The translations under genes and the position numbers were made by a program. This document shows positions 1-10,380 of a DNA stretch of 64,000 nucleotides, piece by piece. Under the pieces are notes generated by a model, which was not told the DNA's origin, searched no databases, and saw nothing but the letters and a program-made list of their open reading frames with translations. This DNA is from Fragilariopsis cylindrus CCMP1102 (Eukaryota > Bacillariophyta > Bacillariophyceae > Bacillariales > Bacillariaceae): NCBI GenBank assembly GCA_900095095.1, contig FMBT01000322.1, positions 62,001 to 126,000 on the forward strand, read 5' to 3'. Positions within the stretch are counted from its first letter, which is position 1. Every line of letters begins with the position of its first letter.

Positions 1-869
1 GCTTTTGCTTTTGTTGTCTTTATTATTGTTGAAGAAGAACTACTACTGCTACTAAAACCTGATTTTGATTTTGATTCTGATTCTTCTTCTATAAAAAATG
101 GTATACCTAATTGTTGTCGTAATTGGGTACGATTGAAATTGTATAAACAATGATTCCCATAGGTATGTAAAATTTTACGACCTGTTTTTGTATAAGATAA
201 CATTGCATGGTGTACTTGTTTTAGTGAAAGCATACCTGGACTTTTATCTAATATACGTTTATTTTCTTTTGTGTTTTGATTATTTGGATCACTATCAACT
301 ACTAACTTTATTGACTTTTCTTTTATTAAAATCCCACCACCAGCACTATTAGTATCTTGACACTTGCCATCCACTATATCACCTAAATTAATAACTATAT
401 CAACACCAGTACGTGTACGTGTACGTGTAGTACTAGTGTCGTCATTCTTACTGATATTGATATTGATATTGTCATTGTCATTGTCATTGCCATTGCCATT
501 GCCATTGCCATTGTCATTGTCATTGCCATTATTATTGCCATTATTATTGCCATTATTATTGCCATTATTATTGCCATAGTTGTTAACAGGTATATAATTT
601 GTAAATGTCTGAAATGCATTTTTGGTGGCAATTAATGAATGACGATAATATCGTGCGTTTGTGCCTGTATAATTATATCCATCAGGGATTGGTGCATATT
701 GTATATCAGCTATTATACCAATTGTACAAAATAATGGTATATCTGGTACAGTTGTACTTGTATTATTGTTGCTAGTCTTTGGTTTCTCGTCATCTTCTTC
801 CATAGTATAGTTATTCACTTTTTCTTCTTTCTGATGATTCCCATTCATTTTAATTTCCGTTTCCATCAT
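1..869 (-). CDS. Metallophosphoesterase, ADP-ribose/CDP-alcohol diphosphatase (ADPRM)-like, 3' end off the window
   Basis: The frame stays open from about 869 to the window edge. Seen: GIIADIQYA, then DGYNYTGTNARYYRHSL, LGDIVDG and GNHCLYNFNR in order. These match the calcineurin-like fold of the Mn-dependent ADP-ribose/CDP-alcohol diphosphatase family, where the Asp of ADIQ, the Asp of LGD and the Asn-His of GNH bind the two metals. Family members hydrolyse ADP-ribose or CDP-alcohols to phosphomonoesters. An Asn/Gly/Asp microsatellite loop (about 480-580) sits between the first two motifs. The rest of the domain lies left of position 1. The start is uncertain: ATG at 869, 866 or 803 all fit. 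The frame is open further upstream through poly-Ser and His-Gln microsatellite codons to a TGA near 1199 but has no earlier ATG, so either these ATGs are used or an upstream exon exists. No signal peptide is visible. Confidence 0.75.
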   Translation of the reverse strand, partial: MMETEIKMNGNHQKEEKVNNYTMEEDDEKPKTSNNNTSTTVPDIPLFCTIGIIADIQYAPIPDGYNYTGTNARYYRHSLIATKNAFQTFTNYIPVNNYGNNNGNNNGNNNGNNNGNDNDNGNGNGNGNDNDNDNININISKNDDTSTTRTRTRTGVDIVINLGDIVDGKCQDTNSAGGGILIKEKSIKLVVDSDPNNQNTKENKRILDKSPGMLSLKQVHHAMLSYTKTGRKILHTYGNHCLYNFNRTQLRQQLGIPFFIEEESESKSKSGFSSSSSSSSTIIKTTKAK

Positions 870-891
870 TATTGTTTTTGTTGGGTAACAG

Positions 892-1140
892 TTCCTACTG
901 CTACTGCTGCTGCTACTGCTACTGCTACTGCTACTGCTACTGCTACTGCTACTGCTACTGCTACTGCTACTGCTACTGCTACTGCTACTGCTACTGCTAC
1001 TACTGCTACTGCAATGCTGATGCTGATGCTGATGCTGATGCTGATGCTGATGCTGATGCTGATGCTGATGCTGATGCTGTTGATGTGATTGGACAGTAAT
1101 GTATCTGATGCTGATGCTGTTGCTGCTGCTGCTGCTGCAA
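892..1140. repeat. Hexanucleotide and trinucleotide microsatellites
   Basis: About 120 bp of CTACTG units (roughly 892-1013) runs into about 65 bp of TGCTGA units (1015-1080), followed by a short CTG run near 1120-1138. On the minus strand they are in frame with the phosphoesterase and would read as alternating Ser codons and His-Gln, but no ATG precedes them. They are therefore more likely 5' untranslated or promoter sequence. Confidence 0.9.
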
Positions 1141-2586
1141 CATTTACGATACGACGAGAAAAAAAAGTGTATGGATGGTCGTAGTACTACTAATAGCAGT
1201 CAGTGGAATAATACAAAAGTACCGTGTAATGTATAATCCAATCAATAAAAATGTCTCTCGTATTTCTCTCCTCTCTCTTTCTTTCTCTTCCCTATCTCTT
1301 TCTCTCTTTCTCTCTCTTTCTTTCTTTCTTGCCTTCTCTCTCTTTCTTTCTTCTGCTGTACCTCTTTTGGAAGAACGCTTGTGCTATACATACAGCTATA
1401 GAATTGCCAAAATACTCCCTTTCCTACTAAGCTAGCTACGAGAGTCGACAGGTGGAGCGATGTAATGCAAAAGTCAGTACACCAGTATGTGAAGAGCGAG
1501 AAAGTGTGAGAATTTATTTATTTTTTGTATGTACAGTACTTGTATTCCAAATCTCATTATTCTTTTAAAAAGTAATTAACACTCGTTGCGTCATCCATCA
1601 TCCGTTCGTGACTCGTGAACGCCTCCTGAAGAAAACAAGCTGTTAACAGTACTGGATGTGTATGTGGATAAAAATTCTACCAGAACAAAACAAATAAAAA
1701 ATCGAATGAAGATTCATCGCATCCTCTCTATCGCACGAATATATCATCGAAACAAAAAAGAAAGAATTAAAAAAACAACTCTCTAATAAGTCCCGAATTG
1801 TTCTTACCTAACAAGTCCTAAATTGTTAGGAAAACAAGAAATAATGCCTGGTCCAGTGATTGAAGTCTCTTTAAGAGCGTGAGTTAGTTCCACTGAAGTA
1901 CTGTAGACTAATTTATTTAGTCTTAAAAGTTGTCTCTTTCGTTAAAACTCATCTATAGTACAGCATTACTGCATGAAATTGATGTGTACCTAACAAACAG
2001 AACATATTAGATCCCTCTTGAGGACATACAGCGAACATGCAATCATATGAATTTTCAGCTATCGTCTGGACCATTTTCTTTCAACATACCTCTACACGCT
2101 GAGGGGGGGGGGGGGGGCTTAGTAGAGACAAATAGACTTGCATTCCTCGTTTACAGCTCGATCATGCAACTAATATTGAACTGAAGATATTTCACACACA
2201 CCATTATCATGACAGGTAGGTACCAACTTGTAGCACAGAGTATCCTATAGATTTTACCATAATATGTATAGTTAATTAATAAATAAATACTTCCTAGCTT
2301 TATTATATATACTTTGTTTTACGATTAATATTATCTATGATTATTTTTTACTACGATGCTGCACATACACGAAAAACAAGTATTTCCCCTCCCATCAATC
2401 CCTTCCTCCCTCTATCTCGGTTTAGGATCTCATTGCGTCTCTTCATTTAATTACATTCTATTGAGGTTCTTGTCTATGAGGGCGACGCAATACTATTGCT
2501 CTTATATTATTGAATCTTAATCAACCAATACCATTGTTGAACGTGTAGAGAACAACGCATAGATTTTAGATTAGATCCATTCGATC
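1141..2586. other. Intergenic stretch with pyrimidine tract, short hairpin and G15 run
   Basis: No gene recognised. It holds a CTTTCT-rich tract (about 1256-1345), an 8-bp hairpin (1807-1814 pairing with 1823-1830) next to a 21-bp motif at 1838-1858 that recurs inverted at 40903-40923, and a run of 15 G at 2103-2117. The 3' ends of the flanking minus-strand gene and the 5' end of the phosphoesterase face this region. Confidence 0.7.
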
Positions 2587-3831
2587 TTATTCTACTGCCA
2601 CATTACTCTGTTTATGACGTTTAGCAGTAGCGGTACCAGTAGTAGTAGGTGTGGTGGTATAACAATGATTATGATCGATATTGTCATCATCCTCATCATC
2701 GTCACTTTCGCTATTATAAAGATGTTTCTTCTTTTTACGTTTCCTATTCGTCGATTGTACCTCTTGTTCTTGATGGTAGTGCTGCTGTTGATTTTGATCT
2801 TGATGTTGTAGCGGTGCTACAATTGCTTGTAGGATTGTTTGTGAATCATACAGCGATGTTGCTGTTGTTGTTGATGGGATTACAGTGCTGCAATTTGTGC
2901 CTGTGATACTACTAGAAGATTCATAATGATATGGTCGCCCTTGTTCTTGATGGTGGTGGTGGTGGTGGTGGTGCTTCTGCTGATGGTGTTGGTTCTGATT
3001 AAGAAGATAACTTTGGATTAGTTCAACGTCAGCTATGATCGCAGCTTCGTTTGGATCTAATGGATCCCACAATTCATCATCGTTATCGATAATGGCAACG
3101 GAAGAAGAAAAAAGTGTACGAGTACTTGCAGTAGAATCGTCGTCATCATCATCATCGATGTTGTCGTTGTAATTCTTGCTACTGCTATTATTAAGGAGAC
3201 AATCTGCTTCATGTTCAGATTCTTGATAAATCAGATCACGGAGTGATATCATATTATCGGAATCATAATTCGCTCTACCTTCCCATTCTACTTCTTCCCC
3301 AACATCAACTATCGTCGTCATCGTATTAATATTATCTTTACCCTTCTCATTGTAATGATGAAGTTGTCGAACATACTCAGCAACAAATCCAAAAGGTAGA
3401 GGACGACTGACCACTTCGTCGTGGTGAACATCAACATCAACATTTGTATTTGTATTTGTATTTGTATTTGGGTTGTTGTTGTTGTTGTTGTTGTTGGCAG
3501 TAATAGTAGATAAGGTTGAAGTATCCTCGTCTTCTTTTCCTTCGATGGAATGCTGCTGATCCTTAGCAACTAATACCTGTAGTAGTCTTGGTCTTGATGA
3601 TGAGGCAACATCATCAACTGTTGTTGTAGCGTTAACGTTGTTGCTGCTGGTGTTGTTCTTGACGCTCAATGATGGTGACAGTAATAGCGTAGAAGAAGAA
3701 GAAGAAGAAGAAGAAGAAGACTCTTTACCACGAAATGAAGTCTCTGGCATTACTGTTGTTGTTAATTTGCTGTTACTCGCATCTACAAAAGATTTCATCT
3801 TAGAATAATAATAATCGTTATCTTCTTCCAT
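2587..3831 (-). CDS. Acidic, low-complexity hypothetical protein (414 aa), probably nuclear
   Basis: Single-exon frame with an ATG start at 3831. I do not recognise a domain. The protein alternates low-complexity runs (Ser at about 40-50, Asn then NT repeats at about 113-130, Asp at about 218-225, a His run at about 285-297 and several Gln/His tracts) with short ordinary segments such as SLRDLIYQESEHEADCLL and LWDPLDPNEAAIIADVEL. The C-terminus has basic clusters (RKRKKKKH near 365 and KRHKQ near the end) around a DDDEDDD acidic stretch. Such clusters could serve as nuclear localisation signals, which is inference only. The amino-acid runs come from triplet microsatellites, as in neighbouring genes. 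The gene is supported by its long open frame and codon-like composition, not by homology. Confidence 0.55.
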   Translation of the reverse strand: MEEDNDYYYSKMKSFVDASNSKLTTTVMPETSFRGKESSSSSSSSSSTLLLSPSLSVKNNTSSNNVNATTTVDDVASSSRPRLLQVLVAKDQQHSIEGKEDEDTSTLSTITANNNNNNNNPNTNTNTNTNVDVDVHHDEVVSRPLPFGFVAEYVRQLHHYNEKGKDNINTMTTIVDVGEEVEWEGRANYDSDNMISLRDLIYQESEHEADCLLNNSSSKNYNDNIDDDDDDDSTASTRTLFSSSVAIIDNDDELWDPLDPNEAAIIADVELIQSYLLNQNQHHQQKHHHHHHHHQEQGRPYHYESSSSITGTNCSTVIPSTTTATSLYDSQTILQAIVAPLQHQDQNQQQHYHQEQEVQSTNRKRKKKKHLYNSESDDDEDDDNIDHNHCYTTTPTTTGTATAKRHKQSNVAVE

Positions 3832-3976
3832 TTGGTCGTCTACTATATATTGCTGTTACTATACTGTCGAAAGATGAGTTATTACGATCTCGTTTTATAA
3901 TGACGATTCGCTTAGTATTTTGTTTAATGAGAGGGAATCAATCAGAATTCTTGGATAGATTGATGTTCGAATTTGT

Positions 3977-4535
3977 TGCGATTTTTGTTCTGTTTTGCTT
4001 TGTCTTCTTTTCTATGAGTCGCGGGAATTCGGTACTGCTGTTTTGCGGTACTGGGATGAGACAAAGCCAGCAAAACAAAAGGCAGTGTTTTGTATCAAAA
4101 AGTGAAAAACAAAAGGCAGTGTTTTGTATCAAAAAGTGAGAGCGATCATGAGCGAAAGCGATATGATGTATATGCGACAACATCAAATTGATACATAAAC
4201 AACCCGAACGGTAATAGTACAAAAAAAAACGTTATATACTACGTAATTATTCTTCTGCGAATACGTACAAAACGCAACAAAAAGGCCCTTTTTGTTTTGA
4301 TTTGCGCTGTATTTTTTTATGAGTCGCGGGCGGTACAGTAATTCGATACTGCTTTTGGCGGATGAGACAACGCCAGAAAAACAAAAGGCCTTGTTTTGTA
4401 TCAAAAAGTGATCTTGATACTGATGTGTACGCGACAACGTCGCATTGATAAATTAACCACCCTAATAGCACAAAAAAAAACCGTAGTACGGAGTAATTAT
4501 TCTTTTTTGCGAATACATACAAAACGCAAAAAAGT
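3977..4535. repeat. Diverged tandem duplication, unit about 260-300 bp
   Basis: Two copies follow each other (about 3977-4280 and 4281-4535). They share in order a TATGAGTCGCGGG block (4012 and 4319), a GATGAGACAA block, a GTTTTGTATCAAAAAGTG block, a GCGACAAC/GATA block, an A-run followed by an ACGTT or CCGTAG motif, and TAATTATTCTT followed by GCGAATAC and ACAAAACGCA. Inside copy one, a unit of about 34 bp ending in TATCAAAAAGTGA is itself doubled (about 4074-4141). Copies differ by many substitutions and indels, so the duplication is old. Function unknown. Confidence 0.8.
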
Positions 4536-5794
4536 TCGCTCCAATTAGTACATTAAATAATAATGAATAGTCTGAAAGTAAAATTGTAATAACTAGCGTC
4601 AAAGAATACTTATCTAAAAATGTGAAGAGGTGGTCAAAGCCGCAACACTTAAGTAATTACAACAGCTGATTTTGTGTTTAACGCGTTCATATTGTTTTGG
4701 AATTTTATTCTGTTCTTCTTATTTGATCTCCGACAGTCGCGTATTTCGCAAATTGTCCGCACATACAATAATAATGAGACTTGTACATTGGTTAGTAATT
4801 AGGTAATTGTTAGGTACAAAAATGATTTAATTGAATAAATTAATCATAATAATATTATTATTGTAATATCATTTATTAGTCAAGCATTAAGAAGGCTCGG
4901 TTCTTCTATTTAGAAAATACGATCCTAATTTTCCTTTATTTTACTCATTGGTCTCCTCACTTGCCGCAACTCCATTGTACTCGTACTACTCGTTCTCGTA
5001 CTGTAACAAGAAGTAGTAGTAGCGCCTGCTGCTGTAATTATTTCTGATAACGGCAGTTGTTAGCTTCGTCGATTCACTCTATTCGACTGAGTCGATTAAA
5101 CTAAAAATTATCATTCTTATCGTCATTTTTGAAACGTCTATCATCCGCATCTCCTCCCACATAGACTTCATAGTCGTCGTATTTGTATCTACCAGTATCA
5201 TCATCGATAGCACGAAAAAGAGTACTATAACTATAACTACAACAACAGTCACGCTCAAGAGTCTGGTATACGATTTAGGCTCCTTGACAGATGCTAGGTG
5301 AGGAATCGAGCCCCTCATCGATTGATCGATGTAGAATGTTGAGACACATAGTTTAGTAGACTATTGCATTTGCATGCTCCCGCCATTCATTCATTTGTTC
5401 GTTCTTTTCGCCAGCTAAAGCAGGTACAGTAATTCGGTCGAGCAGTAATTAAGCGCTAAGGAAAATAGAGAAGCTATACGTATATGTCTATGTATATATA
5501 AGGAACAAAACATATTGTAGATAATAAAGTATTACGTTAAAATCTAAAACTTTGGATTCTTCTTTGCGCTGATACAGTACTACTAACGGAAGCGTTTATG
5601 ATAATGATTATGGTCCTTATTATACGATATGATATAAACTGAACTTATTACGTGCCAGTTGCTTCGTACGTTATAGAAGGTCGTCATGTTTCCTTTTAAC
5701 AGACTTGAGCACTATTGAGCAACAGTGTCCATGGTTGCTGTTTGTGCTGATGGAGCGGCTGATGTCGGTGTACTTGATCCTCGTCCGTCTCGTT
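4536..5794. other. Intergenic stretch with one exon-like minus-strand frame
   Basis: Mostly AT-rich with no clear gene. On the minus strand, 5274 down to a TAG at 5101 is open and reads like coding sequence near its end (AIDDDTGRYKYDDYEVYVGG, then a charged DDRRFKNDDKNDNF tail). It has no ATG, but a possible acceptor CAG at 5263-5265 precedes it. It could be a last exon or a gene remnant; I cannot find the upstream part. Confidence 0.4.
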
Positions 5795-5911
5795 CTAGGT
5801 TTGATTTGCATCTCCCTCCTTCTCGTCACCATCATCGTCGCTATTCTTTCTTCCTGATAGTCTTTCTATATCTAATAGTTCGCTAACTTCTTCTTCTTCT
5901 TCTTGCTCTTG

Positions 5912-6034
5912 CTATTCTTCTTTATCTCTTGCTTGGCGTATTTTGAATGCAAATCCAAGAGCACAGATTGGTATAAAAGCAAATACAATTAATCTGCAAT
6001 TACCCGTTGGCATGAAAAGTACCGTAGTATTCAT
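5912..6034 (-). CDS. Possible small membrane protein (40 aa) with open frame continuing past a TAG
   Basis: An ATG at 6034 begins a 40-residue frame with one hydrophobic segment (CRLIVFAFIPICALGFAF) followed by charged KIRQARDKEE, then TAG at 5912-5914. The same frame continues without a stop for 38 codons to a TAG at 5795-5797. That extension reads as an acidic, protein-like tail (QEQEEEEEVSELLDIERLSG, then a charged end). The frame is also open upstream to about 6136 without an ATG, overlapping the ferredoxin 3' end. It may be a small gene with a mutated or read-through stop, or a terminal exon. I do not recognise the product. Confidence 0.3.
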   Translation of the reverse strand: MNTTVLFMPTGNCRLIVFAFIPICALGFAFKIRQARDKEE

Positions 6035-6101
6035 TACGTATAACGTCTCACAGTAGTTCACTATTGTACCACTACTGTACACCGTAGCGACAACAGCTAG
6101 C

Positions 6102-7618
6102 CTAAAGATCCGCAATCCTATTCTCTTGTCGTCGTTCTAGTTCCAACTTTTCCCTCCTCGCCGTCACCAGACGCACTGTTTCTTTGACGACAAAGTCTGG
6201 ATTGCTTTTGTCATACCCTCTACTCACAGTGGGTGCATCGGTGAAACTCTTGGCACCAAAACTTCGAGGAGCGAACATTCCACCACCACCGCCACCACCA
6301 CCACGTTCTCCCCTAGAAACAAGTCCACCCACCACATTAATGAATTGATTCCGTCGATTGATTTCGAGTTGGACTAATTCCTCGTAGGGAATATAATGAA
6401 TACAATTCACCGGGCAGGTATCCATTGCAATTTGGACGGTGGTCTCATCGTCACCCCATTGTTCGAAGACACGTGCTTTTCCATTTTCTTCTTCCATGAA
6501 AAATGTGGACTGTGCCACCATGGCACAACTATATATTGTAAAAGAATATGAATAGTAAGTATTACGAATACGAATGTACATACAAAATTAAAATATTGGT
6601 GTTTATGTTGTTAGCAAAACCAATTATAATAAAATATACGACAACACAACTAAACAACAACGAAAAAAACGAAACGAAACACCCTGATAAACATCACTAT
6701 TATTAAGCAATGCACTACGTACTTTGTACAACCAATACAGGCATGTTCATTCACATACACCATTTGACTTCGAATCGGTTCGTTCGTCACCTCATCTTTG
6801 GGTACTTGGGTATGACTTTCCACAGTAGCTTGATTGATATCCTCTAGATACGAATCTTCTCGATAGAACTGCATCATGTCTTCCGTTTCAACTTCTTTCT
6901 CTTCTTCCTCTTTTTTTTGTTCCACCATTGTATCAGTAGCAACAACATCATCTAATAACGCCAACGACGATGACGAGGCAGCAGCAATTATCTCATTCGA
7001 ATCAAATCCCCATTCTTCCATCCTACGGATTGTATCGACCCGTTGAGCTTCACCGGCATTATTATAAACACTTTCTTCGGCCTGTAACACAGCAAGCGTA
7101 TCCAGCATCATCTCTGCTTCGTCATCGACCCGTTGAGCTTCACCGGCATTATTATAAGCACTTTCTTCAGCCTGTTGTAACACAGCAAGTGTATCCAGCA
7201 TCATCTCTGCTTCGTCATCGTCATCAATATCAATATTGATATCGTCGTCTACCTGAATAATTTCATTATTGGTCGTTCGCTCGTCATTTGTTGGAATGGT
7301 CTCCCAATTGTCATCGATCGAACTTTTCCAATTGTTGTTGTTATCGGTTGCGTCGGTAGTGTCGTTCTCGGAATCATCTGCTTTCCAATTATCGCTGTCA
7401 TTATTCCAACTACTGCTTTTCAAATTCAAATACGTTGATGATGATGATGATTCCTGATTGAATAACAGCAACGATCGATCATGATTATGTGCGTGCTGTG
7501 CGGTTGGTAGTAGTAGTACTGTTGGTGGTGTCGAAAAAGCATCACCGTTTCGTATGAGCGTCGCCGTTACTACTACTACTGCTACTACATTATGTAACGT
7601 GTGAAAGCTGTTTGTCAT
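6102..7618 (-). CDS. Plastid-targeted 4Fe-4S ferredoxin with long acidic N-terminal extension (two exons, 440 aa)
   Basis: Exons are 7618-6723 and 6528-6102, with a 194-bp intron starting GTACGT and ending ATATAG. Joining them in phase gives ACIGCTNCAMVAQ followed after about 35 residues by CPVNCIHY. Cys 294, 297, 300 and 337 therefore form a CxxCxxC...CP cluster of the bacterial-type ferredoxin family, which carries electrons. The N-terminus is hydrophobic and ends GDAFSTPP, like the A-F cleavage context of bipartite plastid presequences in diatoms, so import into the plastid is inferred. Residues about 60-290 are an acidic, Asn/Asp-rich linker containing a tandem duplication of about 30 residues. 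After the cluster come conserved-looking YEELVQLEINRRNQF, a Gly run and a C-terminal charged helix (TARREKLELERRQE). The extension makes it far longer than a standard ferredoxin, so a scaffold or membrane-associated electron carrier is possible. Confidence 0.85.
7037..7219 (-). repeat. Tandem duplication inside the ferredoxin coding sequence
   Basis: Copies at 7037-7126 (90 bp) and 7127-7219 (93 bp) are nearly identical and encode two versions of the segment DDEAEMMLDTLAVLQ...AEES..YNNAGEAQRV. They differ by one codon of length and a few substitutions. The high identity indicates a recent duplication that kept the frame. Confidence 0.9.
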
Positions 7619-8671
7619 GTTGGCAATTTTGTAATATTGATGACTTCTCTATTGTCGTATTATATGCACGGTATAGTATATATATTATTATATCTCTTTG
7701 TGAACAATTATCAATCGCACTCTCGGTATTAATTTGTGAGTGAGTCAGAGTCGTCAGTCTCAGTCAAAAACAAAAACTTCGCTTTGACTCACACATGCGA
7801 CACGATGAAACTGATGGGATTCCAATTATTTAAAAAAAAATCACACCCCTATTTTAGGTAATATTTATTCTCCCCAAAATGAATCCAATAGGGAGCCAAA
7901 ATGAAATAATATTGCCAAAATAAAAGAAACTGTTCCATGATATGATGCATGTTAATTCAATTCCTTTCATATTATGGATTCATCCTCAACTATTGTCTCC
8001 TTTTGTGTTACTGTACACCATTATGGTTATATTGGGACATCCTCAAAGAAATAATAGATCCATCATCTGCTTCAGCTTCTACTTCTGGTGCTTCTTCTTC
8101 TTCTCTGCTCTTTCATCTAGCTCTACTATACTAATAATGCATTGACCATAGCAATTTGAATCTTTCTTGTAAGTACTACCTAAAAAAGTAGGTAGAATCT
8201 AAAATGAAATACTTTATATCTTATTATGGTTGATGTAAAAGTACACAGTGAATATTATTTTAGGGTATACACTCGTTTTATTTTAAGGGTAGTATCTGCA
8301 AGTGCAAGAAGGATTAGCACATCTTTACTACTGTTGTTGTTGGTATCCTGTTCATTACTATCACTGCGATTGTAGCTTTCAGCCAACGTTAAATTCTGAT
8401 AAAATGTAGTCTAGTGGAGAGTAGTGCATCATATAACTTCATAGGTTGTTTTCTGTTTAAAATTGTTCTTTATTATTGTTATTATATACATTAAAATTGT
8501 GCTTAAGGTATTCATTATAAAGCGTGTGTTCTATTTCAAAACCCTTTTTACATATTATTTACATGGTTTCAAAAAATTTATGTGTGTGTGTGTGTGTCTA
8601 CATGCATGCGTATGGTGCAAGTAAAGGGTAGAAGTAGTAGCAGTGTGAAAAAGTATAGCGGGTTTGCTTTT
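7619..8671. other. Intergenic stretch, no gene assigned
   Basis: AT-rich. It holds a minus-strand frame without ATG near 8033-8120 (reads EEEEAPEVEAEADDGSII, then a stop) after a possible acceptor, and a TG microsatellite at 8580-8597. Neither is enough to call a gene. It contains the promoter side of the ferredoxin gene and the 3' side of the next gene. Confidence 0.5.
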
Positions 8672-9103
8672 TCATTGTAAACCCCATTCGTCATCGTTAT
8701 CAATATCAAAGAAAGAAAAATCATCATCGTCATCGTTCTGCTCTTGACTACTTGAAGCAGTAGATGATACTGAATCGTTGTCTTCGTTTGCGTCGAGTTG
8801 TTGAAGACTATGGAGAGATGTAGATGTTACACTCTTTTTCATTGTACGTGAAGAATACCAGAAATCAGTTTTATGTTGATCGCTTGAGTAGGAAATCGTT
8901 GATGTTTTGACGAGCGGAGAAACACTGACTTTGCACGATGTTGTTTCTATTCTTCGTGATGATGGTGTTGTCTCTTCTAGGATAATATCTAATGAGCTAT
9001 TATTCGTTGTGAAACTCGTATTGGATCGCATTCTCTTCCTTGTATTGCGAATCCTGTCCGATCGAATGAATAACAATGGGGTACTTGTTTGTGGAGGGAT
9101 CAT
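8672..9103 (-). CDS. Small Ser/Thr-rich hypothetical protein (143 aa)
   Basis: Single-exon frame, ATG at 9103. I recognise no domain. The first half is Arg/Ser/Thr-rich (RSDRIRNTRKRMRSNTS, then SSLDIILEETTPSSRRIE), with SYSSDQHKTDFWYSSRTMKK in the middle. The C-terminus is acidic and aromatic (NDDDDDFSFFDIDNDDEWGL). The lack of long homopolymer runs compared with neighbours, and a composition that looks coding throughout, support a real gene. There is no signal peptide or membrane segment, so a soluble cytosolic or nuclear product is likely. Confidence 0.55.
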   Translation of the reverse strand: MIPPQTSTPLLFIRSDRIRNTRKRMRSNTSFTTNNSSLDIILEETTPSSRRIETTSCKVSVSPLVKTSTISYSSDQHKTDFWYSSRTMKKSVTSTSLHSLQQLDANEDNDSVSSTASSSQEQNDDDDDFSFFDIDNDDEWGLQ

Positions 9104-9261
9104 TTTGTCGTGGTTGTTGTTGGTTTGGCTGTTGTGGTTTGGTGTCGTTGCGTTGCGTTGAATTTATTTTTGTGAGGATAATAATATAATTTCTACAATC
9201 TACTACTGCAGCTAGCTGGTACTACTGTACTAATAGAGGTTTATCTACGTGAACGTGATTT

Positions 9262-9413
9262 TTGACCCATTGAGGTTGCCGCGAATACACGTGTATTTGT
9301 TCTGATTGTTTACTTCGAACTTTGCTTGAGCTTGAAATTGACCCATTGAGGTTGCCGCGAATACACGTGTATTTGTTCTGATTGTTTAATACGAACTTTG
9401 CTTGAGCTTGAAA
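9262..9413. repeat. 76-bp direct tandem duplication
   Basis: 9262-9337 and 9338-9413 are almost identical. Each starts TTGACCCATTGAGGTTGCCG and includes ACACGTGT, a perfect 8-bp palindrome with an E-box/G-box-like CACGTG core. The pair lies about 160 bp upstream of the small Ser-rich gene, so it may be a duplicated promoter element. Confidence 0.9.
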
Positions 9414-10380
9414 TTACAGTACGTCGTCATTCTGCCTCATACTAAATAAGAACTTTCTTGTACGTGGGGCATATGTCATGATGTCAATATGTGATTGGAG
9501 CATTTACGTGGTTACGCAATCAACCCGTTCTTGCCACCGAAGAATTTGAGAATCTATTAGACTACCAACCACGACCACACCACGACTGCATGATCGACGT
9601 CGACTCACTTCACTTGATTTACTAGTACTGTAAACTGTCATGAGAACAACTACCGTACGCACTTCGTACGTAGAACGGCATTAAGATCGCGAAATCCAAA
9701 AATATAGCGCAAGAAGGAATAGATAAATTATTTAATTTACAGTATTCGACAATAGGACCGATTTGGAGGGAGAATCTAGTACGCGCAATGTCATCATGAT
9801 GTCATGTCAACGTACTTCAAGAGTTCTTGAATCACTTGTGATCATAAGTAAACAGCACGATTGACATTCACGATGATGCAATAGTTTACGAATTACATTT
9901 CATTGGCTCAGGAAGAATGAATGAATCAATCACAGATTCCTGTATTTTCGAATTTGTTTTACGAAAAACCTTGGAGATAATAGATGACGCCGTATTGTGT
10001 CGCTAATTTGTTCTTATCAGAAAATGAGAATTTACGAATTTTAACAGCAGCCAATTATTTCCAGTCAAATGAGAACAAAAAACAGTTCTCACTTCTCCAT
10101 TAGATATGCCAGATGCAACGGACAAGGGTTGAGCGGCGGTTAAATGCGCGCATGTGAACGTACCCATCCTATTAGTTAATCTAATTTAATTTACAAAAGG
10201 TAACATAGAATTAAAGTATTATAAGACAATAATAAACCTGTCTCTTATTCTACTTTTAAAATATCGATATCACAATAGGTACTACCGTATTGTACGGAGA
10301 AGTTGACAATGATTTTCCGTGAAACATCCAACACAATACTTCTCATACGGTAGTCCTACACAGTATTCAATCGTAACTAT
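9414..10380. other. Intergenic stretch, no gene seen
   Basis: AT-rich without a supported frame. A block of about 24 bp (TTTCCAGTCAAA then GAGAACAAAA, near 10058-10080) recurs near 14048-14070 on the other side of the DxDxDG gene. GAGAAC and GTTCTC at 10071-10090 form a small inverted pair. Confidence 0.6.

Noticed and set aside
364-631. Short frames on both strands of Leu/Ser-rich or Met-Ala-Ile repeats
   Set aside because: They are shadows of the Asn/Gly/Asp microsatellite inside the minus-strand phosphoesterase frame.
5290-5318. GGGGCTCGATTCC-like word on the minus strand resembling a tRNA T-arm
   Set aside because: No matching acceptor stem, D-arm or anticodon arm could be folded around it.
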